A DNA stretch of 64,000 bases from Rotaria sp. Silwood1 (GCA_905250075.1 CAJNOP010000094.1:15373-79372); one strand, 5' to 3'. Shown: positions 45,393 through 58,819, counted from the stretch's first letter. Numbers and translations: made by a program. The notes: a model not told the origin generated them from the letters alone.

Positions 45393-45758
45393 CAGGGTTC
45401 CCGATTGTTTTGAAAAGTGGGAGGGGCTAAAAATTCGGCAGAAAGTCTAAAAATTTTGGCAGAAAGTCCAAAAATTTTGGCTGAAAGTGCCTCACCTGAC
45501 TTTTCGGCAGAAACTGAACAACGAATGCTAATTTGATCGACTGTCTACGAGCTTTTGTTGACAGAAAGTATTGTCCTTCGACTTTCTGCCAGAAAAATGG
45601 TGATTAGTGCTTAAAAATTGAGTTTTTGCCAGATATTACTATGAAATTTTCAAAAATTTGGCAGAAAGTGTAAGAAATTTTCGCAGAAAGTCGGACATTT
45701 TTTCAAGTTTTGGGGGGGGGGCTAGACCCCCCCAGCCCCCCCCTAATCGGGAAGCCTG
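45393..45758. mobile_element. 366-bp hAT-type MITE
   Basis: The terminal inverted repeats are CAGGGTTCCCGATT and CAGGCTTCCCGATT (14 bp, one mismatch). They are flanked by an exact 8-bp target duplication GATCAGAT (45385-45392 and 45759-45766). An 8-bp duplication with CAG ends is the hAT superfamily pattern. The inside has at least five spaced copies of 'ggcagaaagt' (with variants) and a G-run/C-run pair near 45711-45742. No open frame is present. Confidence 0.85.
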
Positions 45759-45914
45759 GATCAGATACATATTATTTTAATCATTGTTATTTGCTCTCTC
45801 AAATAAACTCTTTTTTCAAAAGCTTTAAATTGATGCCAGAAAACTGGTTATGGAAGAAATCTTAGTTTTAGTGACGTCTTCAAACATATCAATTCTGATA
45901 GAGAATCCTTTCAG

Positions 45915-47712
45915 GAGGGGTGTCCAAGGACTGAGGTTTGGGAATTCTTCTAATTCCTAAAATCACCAGCTAAAAGTGATATATCCCTCGAGGAACTGAG
46001 AACTGACCCTCAAGCACTTCACCAAACCTCCTCGGTTCGTCATCAATTCCTTGTCGTGAATAAATCACAAACCTTTGCAACGACAGTTCTCAAACCACGA
46101 TACCTTCTCATTTCCTCATTTTCTCCCGTGGGTATCGACCGCCGACAGTTCCTCAGATAAGGAATCGAGGAAATAACTAGAACTAACCGTCAATACCAAT
46201 CGGGGGGACTGACACCAACATTAGCCACCATCATTCGAATCCTATAAGAAGGATCCAGACAATAACAATTACCACACCAGTGCGAGGAGACGGCGGGGAA
46301 CTAAGGAATTGTGACAGTTTTGTTGACAATTCATAGGAACTGAGGTGGATACCTAGAGACTTTCTAGGTATCCACCTTCGTTCCAAGAAACTGTCACAGT
46401 TCCCCAGTTCTCCGGCTTTTTTCTATATATGGTATAATTTTAGTATCTAAAGAGTACTACGTCATTACCTCAATCCCCTGGAGAACTGAGGGTAGGTACC
46501 GTGTAGGTATTCATCTAAGTTCCTAGGAAGTGTCAGCAGAACTGTCACAATTCTTCAGTTCCTCGTCTTTTTTCTGTATCTGATGTGATTTTAATATCTA
46601 AAAAGTACTACATCGTTACCTAAATTCCTCGCAGAACTGAGGTAGATGCCTAGAAGGAACCTACCATAAGTTCCTATTACTTCGAGAAGGATTGATTAGC
46701 TGAGTCGTATATACCTTCGTTAATAGGGATAATTCTTTATTTTTCCTGGGGAATTGGTCACGGAAATTTCAACCAAGGAATTGACATTTAGAACTGGGCA
46801 GAACTGTGGGGGGATATGTCAAGGGAACGAGAAGGACTGAGGCTTTTGATTTTTTTCTGATATAAACTCTATACTTCTTGGGAGGCTTTCTTGATTCATT
46901 TAAGGCAGCATAGATACTAGAGAAAGATTTAACTTCTGCTGACAGTTCCTGGGAACTGAGGTGAATATCTACGCGGCACCTACCATCAGTTCCCCAGGGG
47001 AATTGAGGTAACGATGTAGTACTCTTTCGATAGTAAAATTATACCGGATACAGAAAAAAGCTGGGGAACTGAGGAATTGTGACAGTTCTGCTGACACTTC
47101 CTAGGAACTGAGGTGGATACCTGCACGGTACCTACCCTCAGTTCCTCGAGAGAATTGAGGTAATGACGTAGTACTCTTTAGATACTAAAATTATACCATA
47201 TATAGAAGAAAGCCGGAGAACTGAAGAACTATGACAGTTCCTTGAAACGAAGGTGGATACCTAGAAAATTTCTAGGTATCCACCTCAGTTCCTATGAACT
47301 ATCAATAAAACTGTCACAATTCCTTAGTCTCCCGTCGTCTCCTCGCATTGGTGTGGTAATTGTTATTGTCTGGATCCTTCTTATGGGATTCGAATGATGG
47401 TGGCTAATGTTGGTGTCAGTTCCCTCGATCGGTATTGACATTTAGTTCTAGTTATTTCCTCGATTCCTTTCTGAGGGATTGTCGGCGGTCAATACCCACG
47501 GGAGGAAATGAGGAAATGGGAAGGCATCGTGGTTTGAGAACTGTCGTTGCAAAGGTTTGTGGTTTATTCACGACAAGGAATTGACGACGAACCGAGGAGG
47601 TTTGGTGAAGTGCTTGAGGGTCAGTTCTCAGTTCCTCGAGAGATATGTCACTTATAGCTGGTGATTTTAGGAATTGGAAGAATTCCCAAAACTCAGTCCT
47701 TGGACACTGCTG
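45915..47712. mobile_element. 1.8-kb palindromic (foldback) hAT-type element
   Basis: The ends are GAGGGGTGTCCAAGGACTGAG and, reverse-complemented, CAGCAGTGTCCAAGGACTGAG, flanked by an exact 8-bp duplication CCTTTCAG (45907-45914 and 47713-47720). Nearly the whole element is an inverted repeat: 45915 to about 46690 is mirrored by about 46940 to 47712 with scattered mismatches, around a centre near 46815. Each arm carries about two copies of a ~190-bp subunit with 'ggaactgaggtggatacct', 'gacagtt.tgctgacactt' and 'agtactctttagatactaaa'. There is no coding capacity. It is more GC-rich than its surroundings and so probably young. Confidence 0.85.
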
Positions 47713-47792
47713 CCTTTCAGTTACACAAATGTTTTTTCAGATTTCTGCTAGCAATTAGCATCGAGAAAAAAAACTTTAAAGTAAAACTGCTC

Positions 47793-48313
47793 TTAAGTTA
47801 AGTTCATCACTATATGAATAATTATGGAAGCACTCTAAGGTTCTGTTAAGTTCAAGTTCGAGTATTTATGAACATTGCTGATTTTTTTCATTATGTCTAT
47901 GGACCTTCGTTTTTTTTGGATCATTTATGTCAATGCATATATATCTATCATAGCTAAGTCTGAAGCTCTGTCTCTGTCTTTTAGTTTACTTCTACTTCTT
48001 TTTTTGATTAATTAACCGTACATGCTTGTAGTCAAGACTGATTTCGAACGTTCAAGCTCAGTGCATGTTTTGCAAGAATAATGAGATAATAAAAACAAAG
48101 TTTAGATGATGATTCATATTTTGTTCATTGCTCCTTATATTTTTGATCAGCAATTTAAAAAAAAACAGTGAGTGACATAGAAAGGAATTATAACAACCAG
48201 ATAAGGCACCGGTCACACGAAGCAACAAATATTATCGAAAGAGAAGAATTTCTAATGTATATAGACAAATAAATGTAAATATCAGCAAGAAAAAAATAAT
48301 AAACGAAGAACTA
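47793..48313. other. Intergenic region downstream of the KCNQ gene
   Basis: No gene or clear repeat was seen. Confidence 0.4.
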
Positions 48314-51300
48314 TTAAACATAATGAGTTCTTGACGAATTCATATTATCTTGAAAGAGCCAATAGAGGCTAACAAGACTTTCACGGGATGGATCTCTTGC
48401 TGATAATGATGAATGTACAGATGGTTGTGTTAAATTTGTTGGAGATGAATTATGTATCAATGAAGTTTGTACTGGTTGTGGTGATTGTGATGATGCCGAT
48501 ATCATGGTTCGAGAATGATTTCGTCGTCGTTGACGACGATAGGCATAAAAACGATTACCAGCTCGAGTATGATTTATGGCGAGAGGTCTTGTTGGAGTTG
48601 GAGTTGAGGTTTGATGTCGAATACTACATTCTAATAAACTATTAGTCAATTGACAGAGTCTATCTACTTTCATATCCAAACTTTCTACCTATAAACAAAA
48701 ATATTAAAATTACATTTGTTTAATAATTAATAAGATGATTTTGTTTGTACTGATCGATTGATTATCAAACAAAGTTATCAAGATGTTTTTCTTAATTCGC
48801 AAAACAGATGATTTGCTTTTACTTAGAATTAAAATGAAAACAAATATTGAACAAAAAAATCCAGCTAAGTTTGTTCTTATGTAATACGAAAGAAGTATAT
48901 CAGATTCGTACCAAAATAGATGTTAGAAAAGCAGTTCCTGTTATAGAAGCAAATTTTTTATCAGTATTAAGCTATTCATACTATTTAGCCTAAGACTAGA
49001 TGAATCTTCCTTAATGACATTGACATTTTCACAACAGGTACAATGATGAAAAAACAGAATGTTCAACTTTAACTTTAATTTGTAAACAAAATCTGTAAAT
49101 GACTTATAAGTTTTGTCGAAATGGTTCAGCCTTATTTGTTACATGATTGAACAAGATTTTTCATAAATTTATTCTGCAGAAGTTTAAATATAACTTCAAG
49201 AAAATAAGTTGTTTTTATATTCATTTTGTGAGATGTTACGGATGAAAGATATTAAGAAGCTTAAGAAAATCATGTAATTCAACTTCAAATTATAGGTGAC
49301 ATACGAAGAGAAAGAAGAATACGCTTGTCTTTCCGCTATTCTTGCGATATACGGAGCTGCCTAGCTCAGATTTAATATTTAGATATCTTCGCTATAACTG
49401 ATACTAGCTGTAATTCTGAACAGAAGATCAATCTGATGCAAAGTTCTTGAGTTGTACATGTACACTAACTAACCTCAAGAGCAAATGTATGTCACAACGT
49501 AGTCAGCATGCTATTGGGCAAATGATTAGAGACAAACAGTTGTTAGTGACTTGTTCGAGTTTATTCTATGACTCATGGTACTAAAGGTTTCACATTGTAT
49601 TTTGGAGGTACGCGTGCCTAGTGCAATGTAGTCACTCAGCCATGGCGATTCAAAGATATTTTACTTGATATGAATTGTGTAAAGTAATCGAGTTGTCATG
49701 CGAATAAACTTGATTTTCATAAATAATAAAAAAAACTTTTTCAAATAAATTTTGAGATATCTCAATATTGCAATACTTCTCTATTTTTATATTTGCTATA
49801 AGGTTTGACTATGCATGCTATGTTAGATATGGCAACGGCTTATTCATAAGAAAAAAAGCTGATTAGTCTTAATCTGACCAAAAAGAATCAAATGATATTA
49901 TATCATAAAATTAATTTTTTATTGTGTTTGCATTCATATATCAATGATCATTAGTATAATTTAAAATGAAATTGAATGGAACGAAATAGTAGTGTCTTCT
50001 TGATTGAGCATATTTTTCCTTAATTACAGACAAAAAAGATATCCGTAAAGTAAAATCGAGAAAAGAGAGAAAAAAAAATTTTCACATTATGGAAACAAAC
50101 GAAAATAAATATAGTAAGATGATCAGTGTAGATAGTCCGATTTAAGAAAAATTAATTTAATATTTCATAATATTATTGAAGAAATTAAAAATATAAATTT
50201 CTTCAAGATTAACAGATTTAATTGTCTGTAGATATAATGAAAATGATTTATTTTCTTCTTCATTCTGAATCTCTATTTGATCTCATTAGAATGCGACTAA
50301 AAACTTACAACTACGTAGAAAGATAGCATGGCCAATTAAATTCTCATTATCAACCGCATCTAACTCTTCGAGCCTGGATAAGATGTATCCAGGAGTCAGA
50401 AGAATCAAACTTGGTTCGGATTAAATAAACAATAACGTTCGACATGTCTTAATAGAACCACATTAATGAGAATATGAAAACATTTTTGTTCAAGAAAAGC
50501 AAGAATATCTAAATGGTCTTTTGAATCTTAATAGTGATCAAAAGAGATTGTACTTTTTTCTTATCAATACATCAAGATGTTTGATCCAACGACTTAGACG
50601 ATCTTAAGTATAAATATAATAAAAATTATATGTTCAATTATGTTCGTTAATGAGTTTTTAGTCCATTTGTGTTTCTCTTTCCCTCAGTGTTTCATCTAGA
50701 TTTCCTCTTTCGGAGGAGCGAATTAAAAGTTCGGAAAGACGAATATTTATTTTTGGGAGTACAGACACATAGTACAATAACGACAAAGAACATGAGAATC
50801 GATCCGATTTTCGAAGAGGCGTCGCTTTCTCGGCCTTTGCGCTGTACTAAACACTATTATTTCCAATTCTGCTTTGTACATATTTTTCCTGAGCTGACCA
50901 AAAAATGTGTCCGCAATTAAGACGTAGTTGCAATAGCGTTTAAAACAGATATTACCTGTCTTTCAATTTTACATATTCTCGATGTTAGACTTGGGCCTGA
51001 TTCATAATTATCAATTGATTTTGATGTACCCAATACTTTATCCAATCTAAAATAAACATTATATATATATATATATCTAGAATAATTTTATATTCTATAA
51101 ATTTTACCTAGCTTGAAGATATTTCATTCTAGCAAGCATATCAACATTGCCTGTTGAATATTGTTCTATAACATCAGTAACATCATATGGACGTAAAGCT
51201 TCACGAAATTTTCGTCTTGCTACAAAATATTTAACTTTTCGTATAAATCGAATTGTATGTCGATGTGTTGGTGTTAATGATTGAACATCATTTGCATAAT

Positions 51301-54300
51301 ATAAATGATCATCTTCACCCTCTATGTGTAAAACAAAATTAAAAATTTTTTTCATCAATTCATACATAAGAAAACTAATTTACCGGATGAGGATACTTCT
51401 TGTGGTACGTTCATGCATGCTGATGGTGTGATACTAACTGTTTCTGAAAGTGTATCAATACAAGAACGCATTGCAGCTACTGTTGAATTTGGTACAGATT
51501 TTATATTGGGACTATTACTTCTATTAGAATTAGTTAGAGGAATCGTTGCAGTTTCTCGTGTTGGTGTGCGTCGTCGAAAACTGACTCGATTTAAAAATGA
51601 CTGATTATTACGCATTCTAAATGAGCTAAAGGAACTAGAGAAGAAAAAAAATTATTATAATAATAAACTAGATATGTGTTGTTCATTTTTTAAATAAATT
51701 ATAAAAAAAAAAACAAGGTCATACACTGGATGAGGATTTGTTTGTGATGTTGTAGCAACATTGGTTTCTTTACGCGGTGGACGTACATGTACTTTCCAAG
51801 TTGCTTTTGACAGAGATTTTTCATCAGCTGCATAGACACGCCATAGATTTTGTATTAATAAAACTGCAGGAATCTTTCGTCGTTTATAATGTTTTTGACG
51901 TTGTTGTTGTTGAACTTTTAATGCAAAACCAGAACCAAGAATACCCTATAATATTTATTAAAATAAAAATAAAAACTATCTACATATAAAAAAGAAAATA
52001 CCGCAGGTAGAGCAAAGAAACTAATACCAATAAATGAACATATAGCAGCAAGTAATTTACCAATATATGATGATGGTACTTTATCACCATATCCTACCTA
52101 TATAAATATTTATCTTTCTTTGTATTTAAAATTTATTAAAAATATCTTACTGTACATAATGTAATCTATAAAAAGAAGAATGAAAAATTAATTAAAAAAT
52201 ATAATAATTAATACAATGATTAATACATACAATTCCCCACCATAATGCATCAGCAAATGTTTCAAATTTATGTCGATCAGTTTCAATTAAATTTGTTATT
52301 GAACTTGATGTCATTAGATTTGTTGTATTATGAATTAATCTTTCTTTTGTTTCAATAATACTATCTTTTTCAACAAGAAACATAATAAATGATGAAAAAA
52401 TAAGTACTAAAAATTCAATATAAATTGTTGTTATAAGTTCCTTAAATATGAAAAAAAAAACATGTTAATTATTTAGAATAATAAAAAAAGAAAACAAACT
52501 TGTCTATGAGCATAAACAACAGAACCTAATAATTTCCAAGTACCACCACGACGATCCATTCTTAACATACGAAGAATTTGAAAAAAACGTAAACCACGTA
52601 ATGCTGATGCAGCAAAAACTCCATTACCACCTCGACTATTTAGACAAAGTGTTACGACAGTTGCCATAATTACAATAAAATCTATATAAAAATATTCATA
52701 TATTTTCATTTTGTTTTCTATTTCCTTTTATACACAAACCAAGAGCACAAAAAGGTTTTTTCATAAAACGTAAACGACCCATTACTGTTTGATAACGAGA
52801 ACGGCAACCTGCACTCCATACACGTAATACAAATTCAGTTGCAAGCCATATAACTACAATAATTTCCTTGATTGAAAAAAAGAAAAACTCAATTAGATAT
52901 CATTAATACATAGTTATTTTATTAAACAAATATTTACAGTTTGTAATAACACAGTTGATGCTATTGATTCATATTCAGGCATTGTAACCACCACAGAAAG
53001 AAATAGACATAGAAAAACGGTGAAAAACCTATTGAAATCAGAAAAATATTACATATTTCAAAAAATTTTGATTAATTTCTATTTTATTTTTGTAAGAAAT
53101 ATATATTGTGTCTCATTGTAATAGCTGCTGAGGCGAAATCAATAAAATATTTTCATTAACTATCATACTAGTCTTGTTTTTTTTTTGTTCTCGGATGTTT
53201 CTATGTGCTATATATAGTGATTGACGCGTACTATGTCACCTTGAATGTCAGGAAATTTTTTCTTAATAATGTCTATTTTAAATAGAGCATTTAAGAATTC
53301 TTCTTTTTTTATTATTTATTTATAAATATTATCTTCATATACAATATGTTTTCTTTTTATAAACATTACAAATGTTTGATAAAATATATAAATTGATTTA
53401 TTTATATTAAATTATCTTAAAACAAAAGCAATTAGTGCATTAAACGACTAGAAACATATTCTCAACAATAATAGTCATCATCAAAAAGCAGGTTCTAAGT
53501 TTTGATTTATTGAACTATTCTCCAATGTATATTGGTCAGCAGGACAATTATTGAAACGATTACTAATTAGGAAAGAAATAAAGGATTTATTTATTTTTTT
53601 TTCTTTTGACAAAAAAAAGTAATAACAATGAATACTCAGTAAACAATCTTCAAGATTTTATAGAAAAATTCTAAAGAAAATAAAAAACATGAAAACCACA
53701 TTAATGTTATATGTTTAGTCATTATTGTCAATCTATAGAAATCTTTGTTTGCATTATATTTAACAAGATCTTGAAAAACATAAATATATCAGAAATTTCT
53801 ATTTCCTCATTATTCACATGAGTGTACATTAATTAGAAAAACATTCCAAGGCTTATAAAAACACGTTTTTACATTGTATCTTTTAATTATAACGGTGTCC
53901 TTTCTTCATTAATGCCTAGTTTTTCTCATTTTTTCTGTGCATGCAAAAAAGCACGAACTGACAAAATCAATATCTCTGCATGGATACACATTTAGATAAA
54001 TGAACTAATTCTAAATATTGATTTTTCAGTTTTTTGCAACGTATGTAAAAAATAAAAAAAGCAAAAGAAAACAACTTATGATTAATTCATGTATACTTAT
54101 TTATATTCATATAAAAGTCAAGCAATTTGTAGAAATCAAAAAAAAAAAGAGAAAAAGAAAGCTTATAGTTTTTCCCTTCATTGATAATCTTATGAATGAA
54201 ACATCTTCAACACAAATATCGACAAATATTGATAGTTGAATGTAGATTTTATCTATTTTCATAGTCATAAAAAAAACACTAAGATCACGTGGAATCGATC

Positions 54301-55821
54301 ATTTTTTTTTAATAATATCTCACGATATGTCGTAGACTTATGTCAATGGTTCCAAAGGGAAAGAAGCAAAAAAACAAGAAAAGAAGATCCGTTACCAAAC
54401 TTTAATCGGAGATGACTTTTGCTTATAATTCTAGTCTTTAGGGCCCTATTCTTTGCAATTAAAATAAGCACTATATGAGCTGGAAAGGTTTTTCCTTTTT
54501 CTCTTTTTTCTTTTGTTATCCTATGCCGGATGTCGAGCAAATCGATCTTATTGAAATCATTTAATGATTTTTATTGTTTATCGATTAAGAAAATGAGAAG
54601 AAGGAAACTTTTGTGTTTTTTCTGTTTTTGAAGAAAATTAATTTTTTCTTCAGATAAAAAAAGAAAGAGAAAAGATGATAATAGAAAATAAATTACTTAC
54701 ACAAATGTATGATAAATAACAGCTTTATAACCGTGTGGTCGTTCTAAAAAATTGTATATACGTAATTGAGTACGTCGATATGTTGCTGAACGTCTTTGAA
54801 TGGGATGTAAAACAACAGGTTTTCCAAGTAGTGAAACACGTTTTTCCAGTAACATACGACTATGGTTTGCTGATAGACCAACTAATGGTCGGTATTTTAA
54901 TGGTGATACATATACAGGATGAAAGTCAGTAGTTAAACTAGCCGATGGTCCAGTTGTTGTTGTTATGGGTATTGTTGTTGATATATCTTCTCTCATATTT
55001 ATATATGTAACTGATGAACGTGGTTGAATATCAATGCCACTAAGTTGAGGTGTCGATGAACTTCTATGAATGATAGTCGGTTTATCGTTAGTAAATGTTA
55101 CGCACGCAGTATGACTAGGAGAGTGATCGTCTTCATGAAATTCTATGGCTGTTGCTGATGCTGTTATTTCTGTTTCTGTTTTACTTGTGTCTAATGGAAA
55201 GATGAGGGATGTAGATGGTGATGTTCGAAAAAATCGATTTCTTTGCGTATGACGAGAATAATTGCGACAACGATGATGTTGCTGCTGTTGCTGTTGTTCA
55301 TTGTTTTTACTTTCCTCTTCTTTGCTTTTGTTACTGCCATTACTTTCTTGTTCGTTCTCATCGCCTGTGTAATCATCAGAATCTTTCTCGTCATCATCAT
55401 TGGCGTTCTCATCTATTGTGATTGATGTTTGTTGAACATTACTACAAGCGTTTGATGACATTTTTTTCTCGGTTCGTTTTCGTAATATAGAACGTAGTCC
55501 TGTTGGGGATGGTTGTTGTTCATATTGTTGTTTTTGTTTTTGTTCTTGATTATTGTCTATTTTAATGGAAACAAGTTTTGAATTTTCATCATCATCTTCT
55601 TCTTCTTCTTCTTCTTCTGCTTCATCATCACTATCATCGTTGATTTCTGTTTCTCGATAATTTTTCTTATTCTTCATTGATATTGACATATTTTGTTCGA
55701 AATTTCTTTGTTTATTTGTTGATAATTCTTTATAATTATATTTAGTTAAATGATTATTATTATTTTGTAAAGTTTTCAAAGAAGTTTTCATTATAAAAAT
55801 AATTAGAATATATCTGATCAA
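48314..55821 (-). CDS. KCNQ: KCNQ (Kv7) voltage-gated potassium channel
   Basis: Plasma-membrane tetrameric K+ channel subunit. Twelve exons (minus strand): 55821-54701, 53028-52938, 52866-52740, 52681-52500, 52440-52231, 52165-52151, 52097-52002, 51945-51725, 51634-51384, 51321-51108, 51046-50956, 48688-48314; 997 residues. Met11 and later Mets are alternative starts. Residues 1-340 are disordered, with an acidic run and Gln run; then '[18 protein letters not shown]' leads into S1. S4 reads '[20 protein letters not shown]'. The S5-pore turret is about 28 residues longer than in human KCNQ2 and has a sequon (NTT). The pore is 'ADALWWGI' + 'ITLCT' + 'VGYGDK', with ITLCT on a 15-nt microexon. 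S6 holds '[17 protein letters not shown]'. Next come helix A with the IQ-like '[18 protein letters not shown]' (calmodulin site) and helix B/C '[18 protein letters not shown]'. The C-terminal coiled coil starts at '[12 protein letters not shown]'. Introns 1 (1.7 kb) and 11 (2.3 kb) are long. Confidence 0.93.
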
Positions 55822-57640
55822 GATTATTCATAATCATGATAACAAGTAAAAAACATTGTTTTCCAACTTTGTCACCTAAAGGAAAATATAAAAATAACCT
55901 GAATGACAAACATATGATCGGATGTATGCGATGATTCTACGTGTACATTAATCTTTCGAACAATCAATAAAATCCTCATGTTATTATATATCTTTATCAG
56001 ACACGTATTCGACATCCGTTTTGTCTATATTATTTAATGTCATGTACTTGATTATATAGAAAAATCTATAGCGAATAAATAATAGATACAGTTTTGCTTA
56101 TTTGAAATTTATTGGAATGATAAATTGAAAAAATATAATACTCGTAAAAGAGCATTTATACTTCCATAATAAAAAACCTATCCAATATAAATTAAGCAAT
56201 TCTGATGTTCGTAAAAACACCTGATGACTACACACATAGATACATTTGTCAAAAGGAAAATTAAACCATATTTGCCGCTTTCTTTTTTCGACTATTTAAT
56301 TTATTCAATAAAAATATATCTACACTTATTACTCCCTAAGGCATCTTTTATAAATTGAAAACAAAAAAGAAAATCATAGGCACAATATTACTAACCAATA
56401 TGTATCCTTTATGATTATTGTCAATGATGAATATTATGATAGTCATTATCAATGTGAGTAGCACCATGTGTGTCAATGTATGAAACCAAAATTATAAAAA
56501 GAAAATCGTCTGATGTCGATGCTAAAAGATCGAGAAAAGACTATTCTTTTGTGCACTCAAGCTGCTGTTTTAATACTTATATTTTTCTCTTACATTTACA
56601 TTATTGTTCTCTAAGTATGTAGGCATCATAATGACATAGTCACACTCACCAGTGCCAATAGTTAGTCAGCTATTATTGTCAAAAAAACTGAAATAGAAGG
56701 AAGTGATGTGTGAGCGAAATACAGCAGTACTATTCATCCGCTAGTTTTCCTCTCTTTTTATTATCAAAAACCCTTTTCTCTGTTTTTTCTTCGTCTCTCA
56801 TGGTCATACTCGAGGCTGTTCGTCTTGTTTTTCGCTATCGTCTTTTCACAATAATCATATTTCATCATCTATTCGACACCATGTGTCATTTCTTTCTGCA
56901 TCTCTTCGCTTCGTAACGAACGTATGGATAAGCTCAATAAGATCTTTCGTATTGATATATCTTTTCTTTTCTTTTTTTTGCTTTCTATAGCAAAGAAATC
57001 ATCATATTACTTTAAGGGTATTCTAAGTGCATACGAGACAATCGTTCACTAACGAATCGAAGAAATCTTATTTGTAATCAAATGATTAATTCAGAAAATC
57101 GCATAGTTTTCAATGATTGATCAACATTAACTTATAGATAAACTAAAAGTACTAAGTGCATTTTTTTATGCTATGTTTTATTTTGAATTATTATGATTTT
57201 TAATCAACACATTTATCAATAGATTTTAAAACTATTCATGTCATTTGAAGCTATTCTTTCTAGAATAAGAAGATAAAGACGTACAATAGTATGAAAATGT
57301 CTTGTTAATAGAGAGAATATCAATGATTTATTGACATTCATCTCCGATAGGATGATCGTGCATGAATATGTACGATGTAAATAATAACATGTTAGCTTAA
57401 GTCAACTAACTATGATACTCATTTATCTAAAATCTTTTGTTTTTGTATTTTTGGATGAAAGAAAAGAAAACAATAGTAAATTAACTATTCTATATTCAAA
57501 TCATCAATGCAAACAAATACATTATTAGAAATCTTATCGAAAATAATAGCATGTAATTATTCAAAATTACCTTATTAGAATAATGTTTTTTTCCCTAATT
57601 TAATCATTTCTCTAACTAACATGAAAAGATCTGTTTGTGT
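55822..57640. other. Upstream region of the KCNQ gene
   Basis: No gene recognised. Frames such as 56710-56916 are low-complexity. KCNQ promoter elements probably lie here but none could be named. Confidence 0.35.
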
Positions 57641-57663
57641 TTTCTTTTCTACTTTTATACAGA

Positions 57664-57688
57664 AGTATATATATATATATATATATAT
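57664..57688. repeat. (TA)n microsatellite
   Basis: An uninterrupted TA run immediately upstream of a possible splice acceptor at about 57700. Confidence 0.7.
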
Positions 57689-57702
57689 GTTTTAATTTTA
57701 GA

Positions 57703-57927
57703 ATGGAAAACAACAGAGAAGGAACAGGTACTTCACTATCTAGAAGAAAACCAGAAAGCTTTTTCAACTTACAACAATCTTTCTTTTTCTCTCTCTTTCT
57801 TTTTATATTATCAAATAATTATACAGTATTCATTTTCTTGATGATAATTGTTGCAACTTTAATGATGATAGTAATAATAATAGGAAAAGGAAGGAGGAAA
57901 CTGATTGTTCAATGCACATTGATCTAG
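57703..57927 (+). CDS. Possible small membrane protein
   Basis: Not recognised. The ATG follows an acceptor-like 'ttttaattttag'. It encodes 74 residues: a polar, basic start ('RRKPES'), two hydrophobic stretches (about 27-37 and 42-60, the second very rich in Ile, Met and Val), then a basic tail 'GKGRRK'. It could be a one- or two-pass membrane microprotein, or chance translation of T-rich DNA. No upstream exon was found. Confidence 0.2.
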   Translation: MENNREGTGTSLSRRKPESFFNLQQSFFFSLFLFILSNNYTVFIFLMIIVATLMMIVIIIGKGRRKLIVQCTLI

Positions 57928-57929
57928 TT

Positions 57930-58819
57930 TCAAATCGATTTTGAAAGGCTGATTCGAGTGTGACAAAAACACTTAGATGTGTTCTCTTTTCCCTCTCATA
58001 CGACTTCTTTATCGGATCCGATGATTAAAGAGCAACTTACAGAATCTAGAAAACAATCTGATGAATATGCAGACTATTGCTTTTTCAAGCTTCTACATAT
58101 CAACAGATAGATATTAAACGAATATATATAAATATATATATAAACGTTTGCAAATACACATACATACATACATAAAATAAAACAAGACAAGCTTAAGATC
58201 GAATAATGATTGCAATATAGGCCGAGTATGTTAGATCGGAGTGTGAAATGACTCGTTCACTCATTCTGTCTAGTAGTGTGTTCATTTCTATCAATGTGGG
58301 TTTTTTTTTATCATAGAAATGATGCGGAAAATAATTATCTTGTAGCAGAGCAGATCGGAAAAGCAAGCAAGCAAGATAGAAAGAAAAAAAAGAAGCAAAA
58401 AATATATGGATATTAGATTATCTTTATCACTTGAAAATTTACTTCTATTTTCGATAATATAAAGTCCATTTACTTCTATGTATTTTGACTTCTTCATATG
58501 CTTCTTAATAAATGATTCTTTATTTTAAAAGAAGTGCATAAGATCATAGATTAGAGTCATTGTCAATAGTAATTGAACAACGCATTTACATTATTGAAAA
58601 CAATGTAACTTGAGAGTATCATATTACGAAGGACTCTGTGCAAATAATAAAAAACTTCTGAGACGAGTCTTGCGTCATTATGTTGAGTCTAGTGATACTA
58701 GACAAAACCTATACTGATTCATACTCTTGTTACTTTCTGTTCGATTTATGAACATTTTATTGAGTTTCTGTTCTAACAAAATGATGTCATTATTAGAAAT
58801 TCAATGTTGTGATTTTTAT
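57930..58819. other. Gene-free AT-rich region
   Basis: No coding signal was seen. Short CATA repeats occur near 58157-58175. Confidence 0.4.

Larger units (their letters stand above)
44979..47792. repeat. Outer inverted repeat enclosing two hAT elements
   Basis: 44979-45050 and the reverse complement of 47721-47792 align over about 70 bp at roughly 80 percent: both have 'ttctcgatg', 'gcta.ca', and 'atctgaaaaaacatttg.gta'. The pair surrounds 2.8 kb that includes two complete hAT-type insertions. This suggests an older palindromic element into which others inserted. The frames at 44805-45020 and 45087-45365 lie in or beside it and have no recognised homology. Confidence 0.5.

Noticed and set aside
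54735..55425. Several plus-strand frames opposite KCNQ exon 1
   Set aside because: Shadows of the coding exon on the minus strand, with low-complexity translation.
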